NCBI GenBank assembly: GCA_039028975.1
Contig: JBCCHB010000107.1
Location: 1 to 59,706, forward strand
Direction of reading: 5' to 3'
Length of the DNA: 59,706 bases
Source: JAHBNG01 sp039028975
GTDB lineage: Bacteria; Chloroflexota; Anaerolineae; Caldilineales; Caldilineaceae
Below, one piece after another: positions 16,912-25,541 of the stretch. The first letter of the stretch is position 1; the number at the start of each line of letters is the position of its first letter. Below the pieces are notes generated by a model. The model saw nothing but the letters and a program-made list of their open reading frames with translations, was not told the origin of the DNA and searched no databases. The position numbers and the translations under genes are program-made.

Positions 16912-17970
16912 ATGAAATTTGTAGTGCTTCTTTATGAGGATTACCACATTGCCAACGATTTTCACAGCGAGGGATGTGACCTACTTCGTGAGCATGGTCA
17001 AGTTGACATTGTATCCATGCGCAGCGGAGAGGAGGAGGCGGGTTTTGAGCGGTTTGTTGCACTGCTCAAGGAGGCGGATGCAGCGGTGATTGGCTGTTGG
17101 CGTCGGCCAGCCATGGAGTCTGAACATTGGCATCAGGCGGAAAATCTCAAAGTATTCGCCGGAACGTTCGATAATCGTTTTGCCGACTGGGTCGATTTTG
17201 ACGTGTTGGTTGAACGTGGAATCACACTGATTGATACGTCACGCAGTATGACGCCTTCGGTAGCAGAATTTGCGCTGGCTATGACCCTGAACCTGATCCG
17301 CGATATTCCAGAGGCCATACATTTAGTTCGAAACGGTGATTGGCAGACAGATCCCAGGGCCTGCTGGAAGAGGCCGGGCTTTGTGTATGGTGATCTAACC
17401 GGTCGGCAGGTGGGGTTGGCTGGATTGGGTAGTATCAATCGTCGCTATGCTGAATTGATTGCGCCCTTTCGCTGTGAGGTGTCAGTCTATGATCCCTTTT
17501 TGTCCGACGAGGTCCTTGCCCAGTACGGTGCCAAACGGTCACACTCGCTGGTGGAATTGGCGCAATCATCGGAGATCTTTGTGGTCGGTCTGCCCCCCAT
17601 GCCGACAACGCTGGAAGTCATCAACCGCGATGTGATATCAGCCTTGCCCAAGGGGGCCTTGTTTGTCTTACCAACAAGGATGGCCGTGGTGGAACAGCAG
17701 CCCCTATGGGAACGGATTGAAGCCAACGAAATTGCTGCGGCCATCGACGTATTTGCCCCTGAACCGCCACCAAATGACGCCTGGTTTCGACAGCATCCCA
17801 ACGTGCAAGCCACGCCCCACATGGCTGGAGGAACAGATTTTTGCCATCGTCGCTGCCTCACTGATGCCTGCAAGGACGCTATCGCTGTATTGACTGGCCA
17901 AACGCCCCGGTTTCAGGCGACAAGGCAAGACTATCTTATCTATGAGGGGAAATTGAAAGCTGTAGCCTGA
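16912..17970 (+). CDS. D-2-hydroxyacid dehydrogenase (NAD-dependent)
   Basis: A 352-aa member of the D-isomer-specific 2-hydroxyacid dehydrogenase family, interconverting 2-hydroxyacids and 2-ketoacids in the cytoplasm. The catalytic trio is visible: Arg in VLPTRMAVVEQQPL, Glu in AIDVFAPEPPP, and His in ATPHMAGGTD. The dinucleotide-binding loop reads GLAGLGSINRRYAEL; the third Gly of the usual GxGxxG is Asn, which may loosen or change cofactor preference. An AAGGAGGAG ribosome site precedes the ATG. It stands alone between repeats and hypF. The exact substrate is unknown. Confidence 0.88.
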   Translation: MKFVVLLYEDYHIANDFHSEGCDLLREHGQVDIVSMRSGEEEAGFERFVALLKEADAAVIGCWRRPAMESEHWHQAENLKVFAGTFDNRFADWVDFDVLVERGITLIDTSRSMTPSVAEFALAMTLNLIRDIPEAIHLVRNGDWQTDPRACWKRPGFVYGDLTGRQVGLAGLGSINRRYAELIAPFRCEVSVYDPFLSDEVLAQYGAKRSHSLVELAQSSEIFVVGLPPMPTTLEVINRDVISALPKGALFVLPTRMAVVEQQPLWERIEANEIAAAIDVFAPEPPPNDAWFRQHPNVQATPHMAGGTDFCHRRCLTDACKDAIAVLTGQTPRFQATRQDYLIYEGKLKAVA

Positions 17971-18305
17971 CAAAATCTATTTATTTGCGCCTTCGCTGGT
18001 GGCTCAGGTCGGATGGCTCTGGCATGACCCGGCTCAAATAGAGCCTCTGGCCGATATCGACCAAGCTTTGTCGATGTGAATATATAAGCGCCTAAGATTC
18101 ACTTCAAATAGTGCATCCTTCAAAAGGATCTATATGCCAGATAGGAATCTACTGCACCCAACATCGACATTTTTATGTCGATTTTCGCGAATTCTATGTT
18201 ACACTGGATAGACCATGCAATCAATCAACAATCGACACAAGATACAGAAGCATCTCGCTACAGCAGATTCCGGCAATTACCGCGTCATACGTTGGAGGTT
18301 AACAA
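17971..18305. other. Intergenic region with one small hairpin
   Basis: About 335 bases with no gene. The 8-bp hairpin ATCGACAT/ATGTCGAT at 18163-18182 is followed by only a few T residues; it could be a weak terminator or an operator. Nothing else is recognised. Confidence 0.5.
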
Positions 18306-18368
18306 ATGCGGGATGAAATAGTAGATGCAGACGCGATTCTGTCATACGTGCGCGGATTGTCGAAATAG
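18306..18368 (+). CDS. 20-codon mini-ORF before hypF
   Basis: A TTGGAGG ribosome site precedes ATG 18306, opening MRDEIVDADAILSYVRGLSK and ending at 18368, two bases before the hypF frame. It is well placed for translation but unknown. It might be a leader peptide or the 5' stump of a deleted gene, like the hypC remnant further down. Confidence 0.3.
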   Translation: MRDEIVDADAILSYVRGLSK

Positions 18369-18370
18369 TT

Positions 18371-20830
18371 GTGAGTTTGCCTATGTTGTCATTACCGACC
18401 GCTCTTTCGAGCGTAGCCTATCAAAACAATGGGATAAAAGTACGCCAACATCTGACCATTCGGGGCGTTGTACAAGGTGTCGGCTTTCGCCCGTTTATCT
18501 ATGGCTTGGCGACGGATTTGGGCCTTTCTGGGTTTGTTGGGAATCACAGCAACGGTGTCTTTATCGAGATTGAAGGTTCGCCGGATGTACTAGATGCGTT
18601 TCATGCCCGCCTTGAAACCAACGCACCGCCACTGGCCGTTATTGAAGAAGTTTCTGTGGCAACCATTGCGCCTACCGGCCAACAAGACTTTACCATTGTC
18701 GCCAGTGAAGCCGAACCAACAACACATACCTTGATTTCGCCAGATTTGTGCGTCTGCGATGATTGTTTGCAAGAATTATTCGATCCGACCAATCGGCGCT
18801 ACGGCTATCCTTTTATTAACTGCACCAACTGTGGCCCCCGCTTTACCATCACCAAGGATATTCCCTACGATCGCCCGCTGACGACGATGGCAGGGTTTTC
18901 GATGTGTGGGGCGTGTCAGGCCGAGTATGATGATCCAACAAACCGACGCTTCCATGCTCAACCTAACGCCTGTGAAGCATGTGGTCCTCAAGTGTGGATT
19001 GAAAGCGCTGCAAGAGGTGAACAGCCGGTCGTTAACGGTCGCCAGCAAATTCGACGAGGGCATGAAGTGATTCTGGCGGCCCAGAACGCGATTTGTAAGG
19101 GACGCGTAGTAGCCATTAAAGGGCTGGGCGGCTTTCATTTAGCCTGCGATGCAACGAATGATGCTGCTGTACAGACTCTCCGCGACGGCAAGGGGCGCGT
19201 CGATAAGCCATTCGCCATTATGGTGCCAGATTTAGCGATAGCTCGCCAGTTCGCCTATATAAGCGATGCCGAAGAGCAGCAGCTAACAAGCCGTATCCGG
19301 CCTATTCTGCTCCTCAAAAAGCGAGAATATTCACCCCTTTCAGCGTTGGTTGCACCGGGCAACAACACCATCGGCATCATGTTGCCCTACACCCCCCTGC
19401 ACTACCTGCTCTTCCAGCAGCTCTGCCCCCTTGTTCCCCTGCCCCCCTGCGACATTTTAGTCATGACTTCTGGCAATCTCTCGAGCGAACCAATCGTAAT
19501 CGACAATAACGACGCGAAGGAGAAACTTGCGCCATTGGCAGATGCTTTTTTACTCCACAACCGACCGATTCATGTGCCGTGCGATGATTCAGTCATTCGA
19601 GTTGTGAACCAGCAAGAATATCCGATTCGTCGCTCACGGGGCTATGCGCCATTCCCGGTAAAGCTACCGATGACAGTGAAACCGACGCTTGCTGTTGGTG
19701 GCGAATTAAAAAGCACCTTTTGTCTTGCCGATGGCCGCTATGCTTTTATGAGCCAGCATATTGGCGATATGGAAAACCTAGAGACGCTTCATGCATTCGA
19801 AGAGTCTATCAACCATTCACGTTCTCTCTTTCGTCACAAGCCGCAAATTCTGGTTAGTGATATGCATCCTCGCTATCTTTCCACACACTATCTTTCCACA
19901 TACTATCTATCGAAACAGCGGGCTGAATCTCAGGGCGACAAGGCGTTGGACGAGAAAAAGCCGAAGTTCATTAAGGTGCAACACCATCATGCTCACGTTG
20001 CCGCACTCATGGCCGAGAGCGGCCTGGACGGGTCCGAGTCGGTTATCGGCTTTAGCTTCGACGGCACAGGGTATGGTTCGGATGGTGCCATCTGGGGTGG
20101 GGAAGTTCTGATTGCTGATTACGTGGGCTTTCGTCGGGCTGCGCATTTGGCCTATGTCCCTTTGGTTGGCGGGGATGCAGCGGTTAAACATCCAGCACGA
20201 ATGGCACTCGCACATCTCTGGTCTGCAGGTGTACCATGGACTAAGTTGCTACCACCCGTTGCGTGTACGACTCGCATAGAGCAGGGTGTCATTCAGCGTC
20301 AATTGGATCGGAATATCAACAGCGTACAAACAAGCAGTATGGGACGCCTATTTGATGCCGTGGCAGCATTGGCTGGCGTGCGGCAACACGTTACCTACGA
20401 GGGGCAGGCAGCCATCGAATTTGAGGCGCTCTGTGATCTAAATGAGCAAGGTACCTACACATTTACATGGCGCAAGGAACCGTCAACCCAACCAGTGGCT
20501 ATTGAAGCTGCGCCAGTCATTGAAGCCGTTGCTGCCGATGTTCTAATGGGCGTCCCCATCTCAATGATAGCTGCTCGTTTCCACCGTGCCGTCGTCAACT
20601 TAATTCTCAGTGTCGCCTTTCATCTACGTCGCCAAGAGCAGCTTCACCATGTTGCCCTTACCGGAGGCGTTTTTCAAAATACGATAGTATTGGAAGCTTC
20701 AACGGCAGCATTAAACAAAGCCGGCTTTGATGTGTTGCATCATCGTAAGGTGCCACCCAATGATGGCGGACTGGCGTTGGGGCAAGTAGTGATTGCAAAC
20801 GCGCAGCTTGCAACTATGAGCCCAGTGTAG
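18371..20830 (+). CDS. hypF: HypF carbamoyltransferase, [NiFe]-hydrogenase maturation
   Basis: An 819-aa HypF, which makes the cyanide ligands of [NiFe]-hydrogenase by carbamoylating HypE from carbamoyl phosphate. Domains in order: acylphosphatase-like (about 25-110, RGVVQGVGFRPFIYGLA), two HypF zinc fingers (CVCDDC with CTNCG; CGAC with CEACG, about 127-205), a YrdC-like nucleotide-binding domain (about 215-400, AIKGLGGFHLACDA, KPFAIMVPD), and a Kae1-like domain with the VQHHHAHVAALMAE metal motif, GFSFDGTGYG and GGVFQN. The ORF opens with GTG at 18371; the true start could be slightly downstream. It begins the hypF-(C)-D-E unit. No hydrogenase structural gene is in the window. Confidence 0.96.
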   Translation: MSLPMLSLPTALSSVAYQNNGIKVRQHLTIRGVVQGVGFRPFIYGLATDLGLSGFVGNHSNGVFIEIEGSPDVLDAFHARLETNAPPLAVIEEVSVATIAPTGQQDFTIVASEAEPTTHTLISPDLCVCDDCLQELFDPTNRRYGYPFINCTNCGPRFTITKDIPYDRPLTTMAGFSMCGACQAEYDDPTNRRFHAQPNACEACGPQVWIESAARGEQPVVNGRQQIRRGHEVILAAQNAICKGRVVAIKGLGGFHLACDATNDAAVQTLRDGKGRVDKPFAIMVPDLAIARQFAYISDAEEQQLTSRIRPILLLKKREYSPLSALVAPGNNTIGIMLPYTPLHYLLFQQLCPLVPLPPCDILVMTSGNLSSEPIVIDNNDAKEKLAPLADAFLLHNRPIHVPCDDSVIRVVNQQEYPIRRSRGYAPFPVKLPMTVKPTLAVGGELKSTFCLADGRYAFMSQHIGDMENLETLHAFEESINHSRSLFRHKPQILVSDMHPRYLSTHYLSTYYLSKQRAESQGDKALDEKKPKFIKVQHHHAHVAALMAESGLDGSESVIGFSFDGTGYGSDGAIWGGEVLIADYVGFRRAAHLAYVPLVGGDAAVKHPARMALAHLWSAGVPWTKLLPPVACTTRIEQGVIQRQLDRNINSVQTSSMGRLFDAVAALAGVRQHVTYEGQAAIEFEALCDLNEQGTYTFTWRKEPSTQPVAIEAAPVIEAVAADVLMGVPISMIAARFHRAVVNLILSVAFHLRRQEQLHHVALTGGVFQNTIVLEASTAALNKAGFDVLHHRKVPPNDGGLALGQVVIANAQLATMSPV

Positions 20831-20945
20831 CAACGCCACAACCGAATTTTTTAACTGCAATGCCACATGAATACTCGAGAACTAGCGCAACATCTTCGTG
20901 CATGACGCAGTTCGTGCCGGTTGGTGGTACAAAGGAGGATGGACT

Positions 20946-20969
20946 ATGTGCTTAGGTGTACCAGGATAA
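20946..20969 (+). pseudogene. hypC: hypC remnant: seven codons then stop
   Basis: An AAAGGAGG site is spaced perfectly before ATG 20946, which reads M-C-L-G-V-P-G and then TAA. MC[LI][AG][VI]PG is the invariant N-terminus of HypC, whose Cys2 carries the Fe(CN)2CO intermediate with HypD. The next codons after TAA would be V-T-E-E-E-A-T running in frame into the hypD ATG, resembling the usual acidic HypC C-terminus. About 55-65 central codons are thus absent, and the Lys expected after PG is replaced by a stop. Position between hypF and hypD is canonical. It may be a real deletion or an assembly collapse. Confidence 0.8.
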
Positions 20970-20990
20970 GTCACTGAAGAGGAAGCTACA

Positions 20991-22103
20991 ATGAAATACC
21001 TAGACGAATTTCGCGACCCAGATCTAGCTAAAAAAATTCTCGACGATATCCACGCCATCACCACCCAAGAGTGGGCCATCATGGAAGTTTGTGGCGGCCA
21101 GACCCACTCCATCATCCGCAACGGCGTGGATCAGCTTCTGCCTGACAATATCACCTTGATCCACGGCCCAGGCTGCCCCGTCTGCGTGACGCCTCTAGAG
21201 ATCATCGACAAGGCACTCGCCATTGCGGCACAGCCCAACGTCATCTTCTGCTCTTTTGGCGACATGTTGCGGGTGCCGGGCAGCAGCAAGGATCTCTTCC
21301 AGGTCAAGTCGGAAGGTGGAGATATACGGGTTGTCTATTCACCGCTGGACGCTCTCAACATTGCCCGCGAAAATCCGGAAAGAGAGGTTGTCTTCTTTGG
21401 CATTGGTTTCGAGACGACCGCCCCTGCTAACGCCATGACCGTCTTTCAGGCCAAACAACAGGAAATCAGTAACTTCTCCATGCTCGTCTCTCACGTGTTG
21501 GTGCCGCCCGCCATTGCCGCCATTATGGAATCGCCGTCAGCTCGAGTGCAGGGTTTCCTGGCTGCGGGTCACGTTTGCAGCGTCATGGGAACCCAAGAAT
21601 ATACGCCGCTCGTGGACAAATATAGGGTGCCTATCGTGGTCACGGGTTTTGAGCCGCTGGACGTGCTGGAGGGCATCCGCATGACCATTCGTCAGCTTGA
21701 AGAAGGACGGGCTGAGTTGGAAAATGGGTATACTCGCGCGGTCCAATCCGAAGGGAACAAGCCAGCTCAACAGATGTTAGCCGATGTTTTTGATGTGAGT
21801 AACCGCAGTTGGCGTGGCATCGGCGAGATTCCAGGCAGCGGATGGCGGTTGAGCAAGGCTTATCAAGATTACGATGCAGAACGAAAGTTTGCGGTGAGCG
21901 ATATCCATACGCAAGAATCGTCCCTATGTCGGAGTGGAGAAGTTCTGCAGGGGTTGATAAAGCCCAATGAGTGTGAAGCCTTCGGCGAGGAATGCACGCC
22001 GCGCAAGCCCTTGGGAGCGACCATGGTCTCCAGTGAGGGCGCATGTGCCGCCTATTACCAGTATGGACGATTCATATCAGTTGCAGAGTTGGAAATCGCG
22101 TAA
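20991..22103 (+). CDS. hypD: HypD, Fe(CN)2CO assembly scaffold
   Basis: A 370-aa HypD, the Fe-S scaffold on which the Fe(CN)2CO group is built together with HypC. It starts MKYLDEFRDPDLAKKILDDI and contains MEVCGGQTH (reactive Cys), HGPGCPVCVTP, FFGIGFETTAPA and the C-terminal cluster region with SSLCRSGEVLQG, ECEAFGEECTP and EGACAAYY holding the [4Fe-4S] cysteines. All key motifs are intact. It lies 21 bases after the hypC stump and 6 bases before hypE. Without HypC its function would depend on a HypC/HybG homolog elsewhere. Confidence 0.97.
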   Translation: MKYLDEFRDPDLAKKILDDIHAITTQEWAIMEVCGGQTHSIIRNGVDQLLPDNITLIHGPGCPVCVTPLEIIDKALAIAAQPNVIFCSFGDMLRVPGSSKDLFQVKSEGGDIRVVYSPLDALNIARENPEREVVFFGIGFETTAPANAMTVFQAKQQEISNFSMLVSHVLVPPAIAAIMESPSARVQGFLAAGHVCSVMGTQEYTPLVDKYRVPIVVTGFEPLDVLEGIRMTIRQLEEGRAELENGYTRAVQSEGNKPAQQMLADVFDVSNRSWRGIGEIPGSGWRLSKAYQDYDAERKFAVSDIHTQESSLCRSGEVLQGLIKPNECEAFGEECTPRKPLGATMVSSEGACAAYYQYGRFISVAELEIA

Positions 22104-22109
22104 TCACCC

Positions 22110-23168
22110 ATGACACAAGCGCCTAATCTCGAAGGCTGGACCTGCCCCGTCCCCCTGCGTGACCATCCCAACATCATCATGGGGCACGGCGGTGGCGGCA
22201 AGCTCTCGGCAGAATTGGTCGAGCACCTCTTTTTGCCCGCATTTAAGAACGAGCATCTAGACTCTTTGGGTGACTCAACTGTGCTTGAAGTGGGCGGTCA
22301 ACGGCTGGCCTTTTCGACCGATTCCTATGTGGTCCAGCCCCTCTTTTTTCCCGGTGGCACTATCGCGGATCTAGCCATCAATGGCACCGTTAACGATATT
22401 GCTATGAGTGGCGCGCAACCACTCTATCTGAGTGCTGGATTTATTTTAGAAGAAGGAATGCCGCTCAACCAGCTAGGAACACTTGCTGATGCAATGGGTG
22501 CCGCAGCACGGCAGGCAGGCGTGTCTGTGGTGACAGGCGACACCAAAGTGGTTGATAAAGGGCATGGCGACGGCCTCTACATCAACACGAGCAGTATTGG
22601 CCTGATCCCAGACGGTGTCCATATCGGTCCAGCCCAAGCTCGGCCAGGCGATGTTGTCATCGTCAGCGGCGAAATTGGGCTTCATGGCATCGCCATTATG
22701 AGCGTTCGTGAGGGACTGGAGTTTGAGAGCGTCATCGAAAGTGACAGCGCACCCCTTAACGGCCTCGTAGCGGAAATGCTATCCGTTACCAAGGATATCC
22801 ACGTGCTGCGAGATCCGACTCGCGGCGGTCTTGCATCTGCGTTGAACGAAATTGCCCAATCCTCCCAGGTCGGTGTCGTGATTCAAGAGAGAACACTTCC
22901 CGTTCCGCAAACCGTTCATTCAGCTTGCGAGCTGCTTGGGTTAGATCCGCTCTACATCGCCAATGAAGGCAAGCTCATCGCCATCGTTGCCCAAGAGGAT
23001 GCAGAGCGGCTGTTGGAAACCATGCAGCGTCATCCTTATGGGCAACAATCCACGGTCATCGGTGAAGTGACAGCGCAGCATCCTGGCATGGTGGTTGCCA
23101 AGACTGGGCTAGGGGCCACGCGTGTGGTCGACATGCAGATAGGCGAGCAATTGCCGCGGATCTGCTAG
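22110..23168 (+). CDS. hypE: HypE, thiocyanate-forming maturation protein
   Basis: A 352-aa HypE of the PurM/SelD-like ATPase fold. It dehydrates the carbamoyl group received from HypF on its C-terminal Cys to a thiocyanate and passes cyanide to the HypC-HypD iron. Visible are the glycine-rich IIMGHGGGGKLSAELV, FSTDSYVVQPLFFPGG, GDTKVVDKG, LRDPTRGGLASALNEIA and the intact C-terminus ending P-R-I-C. It follows hypD by 6 bases and converges on a YeeE/YedE gene. Confidence 0.97.
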   Translation: MTQAPNLEGWTCPVPLRDHPNIIMGHGGGGKLSAELVEHLFLPAFKNEHLDSLGDSTVLEVGGQRLAFSTDSYVVQPLFFPGGTIADLAINGTVNDIAMSGAQPLYLSAGFILEEGMPLNQLGTLADAMGAAARQAGVSVVTGDTKVVDKGHGDGLYINTSSIGLIPDGVHIGPAQARPGDVVIVSGEIGLHGIAIMSVREGLEFESVIESDSAPLNGLVAEMLSVTKDIHVLRDPTRGGLASALNEIAQSSQVGVVIQERTLPVPQTVHSACELLGLDPLYIANEGKLIAIVAQEDAERLLETMQRHPYGQQSTVIGEVTAQHPGMVVAKTGLGATRVVDMQIGEQLPRIC

Positions 23169-23198
23169 CTGCGATCTTGTACCAAACATAACTCCGGT

Positions 23199-24218
23199 TT
23201 AGGTTATCTGTGGTTCCGGATCCGGAGCATGAGCAGACGTTTCTGACCGCATCTCCATCAAGCGATGGGTAATAAATAAACCCACAACCATTGACAGCGT
23301 TGTCGCTATGCTCCCCATTGAGAGAAGGGGCACCCCAACCAACGAGTGGCCCAAGTTGCAGCCGCCCGCAATCCCAGCGCCGACACCCATGAGTAGGCCA
23401 CCTGCCGCCAGCTCGGTATAGCGCATTAAGCTTTCGCCCCGAACCCAAAGCGTGCCGGACAGATACGCGGCCACAAACGCACCCGGTACCAGACTTACCA
23501 ATGAAATCACAATCCAGGGAGACCACAGGGCGTCACCGGCTGTTAGGGATAGATAGAGTTGGGTTGGCACACTTGATGTTCCATATGTGTAGTTAGAACC
23601 GCCCCAATCTGCTAGCAACCAAGCAAAACTCGTAAAGAGACCGGTTGCAATTCCTAGCGGTAGCCAACTCCATAACTTGTCTCGATCTCCTGCTGGCGAA
23701 CGCAACAAGAAAAAGATCATCCCAATCGCCAACACTGCCAGCAGAACCAATCCGCTCGTCCCCAGGAGATTGATGACCGTGGCACTGGTGCCGTCGACAC
23801 TGACCTGTGTAGCGTTGAGCCAATCACGCAAGCCGGAGAGTGGTCCACGATAGACCATGATGTCGCCAATGGCCCAGGTAATCAGGGCAACTAGAACGCC
23901 CAACATACCATGCCCCAACTTGTAGAAGAGACCCGTAATACACGTAGAAGCGACAACCATACCCGCACCAAAGATCAAGCCTCCAAAAATGGCGGCAGGC
24001 CAGGCAAAGGGGGCAACCCACGGCTCAATCCAGCCCAGAGCCATCATGCCTTGTACCAGCGGGATGGCAATTAACAGTGTTAGCAGATAGGCACGGAAGA
24101 GATCGAGCTGGCGCGGTCTTCGGAATAGACCGCGCATGGTGCTGTGAAAGCAGAAGTCTCCCCGCTCGAAAATGTAGCCCAATAGTACACCCGCAACGAT
24201 GGCTAGACCGATTCCCAT
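23199..24218 (-). CDS. YeeE/YedE-family sulfur transporter (TsuA-like, full length)
   Basis: A 339-aa inner-membrane protein with about nine hydrophobic segments of the YeeE/YedE (DUF395) family, known to move thiosulfate or other sulfur species. Conserved cysteines sit in pore-type motifs: GDFCFHSTMRG near residue 22, VASTCITGLFYKLGHG in the middle and IAGGCNLGHSLVGVP near the end, the pattern of TsuA-type double-length proteins. It is the last gene of the minus-strand sulfur cluster, 26 bases after the DUF302 lipoprotein, and converges with hypE. Confidence 0.9.
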   Translation of the reverse strand: MGIGLAIVAGVLLGYIFERGDFCFHSTMRGLFRRPRQLDLFRAYLLTLLIAIPLVQGMMALGWIEPWVAPFAWPAAIFGGLIFGAGMVVASTCITGLFYKLGHGMLGVLVALITWAIGDIMVYRGPLSGLRDWLNATQVSVDGTSATVINLLGTSGLVLLAVLAIGMIFFLLRSPAGDRDKLWSWLPLGIATGLFTSFAWLLADWGGSNYTYGTSSVPTQLYLSLTAGDALWSPWIVISLVSLVPGAFVAAYLSGTLWVRGESLMRYTELAAGGLLMGVGAGIAGGCNLGHSLVGVPLLSMGSIATTLSMVVGLFITHRLMEMRSETSAHAPDPEPQIT

Positions 24219-24244
24219 AAAGTATTTATCCTTAAAATTATATT

Positions 24245-25222
24245 CTACTCATTACTGCATTGGCTTCCAGCTTCGGCAATACCGCTCAATGCGCCGCCAA
24301 CTCTCGTTAACACTTCATCACGCTCGGTAATATCATGCCGATCCTGCAAATAGTGGGGATCGTTGTAGGCTAGGTGGACATCGCCCGCTTCATCCTCCCA
24401 CACCAGCATCTTCTGGGGCAGATCGATACCAACGGTGCGGCTGGCCTGCATAAGCGGGGTGCCAACTCTAGGGTTGCCAAAGAGGATGACTTGGGTTGGG
24501 CGTAGCTCTCGTTCAACCTTTGCCGCGTTGGCTGTATGATTAACAATTGCCATCACATTTAACCCACGTTCAGCGATAGTACTCTCTAGAACCGCGACTG
24601 TCTCGTCTACAGAGCAAGCTCCATCTACCACTACGAGGCCGTTGCTCTCTTGGGCATGGGCTGTTCGAGCGAATAAGAGGGTTGATACCACCTTTTCTTG
24701 ATCGATGCCAATTTCTGGGAGCAGCCTAGACTGTTTTGATTCCGCCACCGAATTGGCAAAGTTGGCCAACGCACCAGTGACCGTATTCAGCACCTCGTCG
24801 GGTCCAGTTAATCCGTGACGATTGACCAGATACGGCACGCCATTATAGCTCACAAACGTTTTGCCAGAGGATGGGTCGGCCCAAACCAGATATTTTTGAG
24901 GCAGATCAATGGCAACAGACTGGCTGTTGTTCATCAACTGGGTTCCCAAATTAGGGTTGCCAAAGATAATGAGCTGGGTAGGCGGCAGCTCTAGCTCCAC
25001 ATTAGCTGCATTTTCCCCATGATTCACCACCGCCATGACCGTCAGCCCCTTAGCCTCCAAATTGGTTACCAGCTGATCGACCGTCTGCTGCACGCTATCC
25101 TCGCCAGAGATTGTGCTTTCCACCGTAACCAAGCCATTTTGAGGTGGTTCTTCTAACAGGACACATCCACTCATAAAGAGCAGTACGAGCAAGGCTAATC
25201 CGACAGATTGAAGTGTTTTCAT
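24245..25222 (-). CDS. Lipoprotein with two DUF302 domains
   Basis: A 325-aa exported lipoprotein: an N-terminal hydrophobic segment ends in a lipobox (LLFMSGC, Cys about residue 20). Two DUF302 domains follow (about 40-155 and 200-315), each with the family pattern GLTVMAVVNHGENAA/GLNVMAIVNHTANAA, TQLIIFGNP/TQVILFGNP and DLPQKYLVW/DLPQKMLVW. DUF302 is common next to sulfur oxidation and YeeE genes; its activity is not established. A linker with a second Ala-rich stretch (FARTAHAQESNG) resembles a signal-peptidase site, so the protein may be a fusion of two exported precursors (inference). Confidence 0.88.
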   Translation of the reverse strand: MKTLQSVGLALLVLLFMSGCVLLEEPPQNGLVTVESTISGEDSVQQTVDQLVTNLEAKGLTVMAVVNHGENAANVELELPPTQLIIFGNPNLGTQLMNNSQSVAIDLPQKYLVWADPSSGKTFVSYNGVPYLVNRHGLTGPDEVLNTVTGALANFANSVAESKQSRLLPEIGIDQEKVVSTLLFARTAHAQESNGLVVVDGACSVDETVAVLESTIAERGLNVMAIVNHTANAAKVERELRPTQVILFGNPRVGTPLMQASRTVGIDLPQKMLVWEDEAGDVHLAYNDPHYLQDRHDITERDEVLTRVGGALSGIAEAGSQCSNE

Positions 25223-25371
25223 GAATGTTTCTCCTTGTTTCTCTGATTACTTCTCTTATTTATGGTCAGATAAATTTTACCATTGAATCAACAGAAGGTT
25301 ACTACCCATCGTTTGGATAACGCTCGTTACCAGAAGAATAAGCGGGACGAGGAGCAGGTTGTAAAGAAGTG

Positions 25372-25539
25372 TTAACTATTCGCCGATGAACGGGTCGAAA
25401 GCCCCACAATCGCATACAAGGGACAAAACCCCACTATGCTGCTGGTCAGCACAAAGATGGCTGCAAGTACACCTAGAATTATGGCCACCGTGTCAGAAAT
25501 GGCCCCTGTGTAGTAGAGTAAGGTTACAAACGGATTCAA
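25372..25539 (-). CDS. DUF2892 (YgaP-type TM) small membrane protein
   Basis: A 55-aa protein. It opens with TTG at 25539, two bases after the stop of the upstream YeeE/YedE gene, and ends at 25372. One or two hydrophobic helices (AIILGVLAAIFVLTSSIVG) end in the family hallmark GFCPLYAIVGLST, the C-terminal signature of DUF2892 domains, often found with rhodaneses and YeeE proteins. The usual N-terminal part is shorter than in typical members, so it might be slightly truncated, but the tight coupling to its neighbour favours a real gene in sulfur handling at the membrane. Confidence 0.7.
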   Translation of the reverse strand: MNPFVTLLYYTGAISDTVAIILGVLAAIFVLTSSIVGFCPLYAIVGLSTRSSANS

Positions 25540-25541
25540 AT

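Noticed and set aside
18163..18185. Hairpin after the dehydrogenase gene as a terminator
   Set aside because: The stem is only 8 bp with few trailing T residues and lies about 190 bases past the stop, so it is recorded only as a possible structure.
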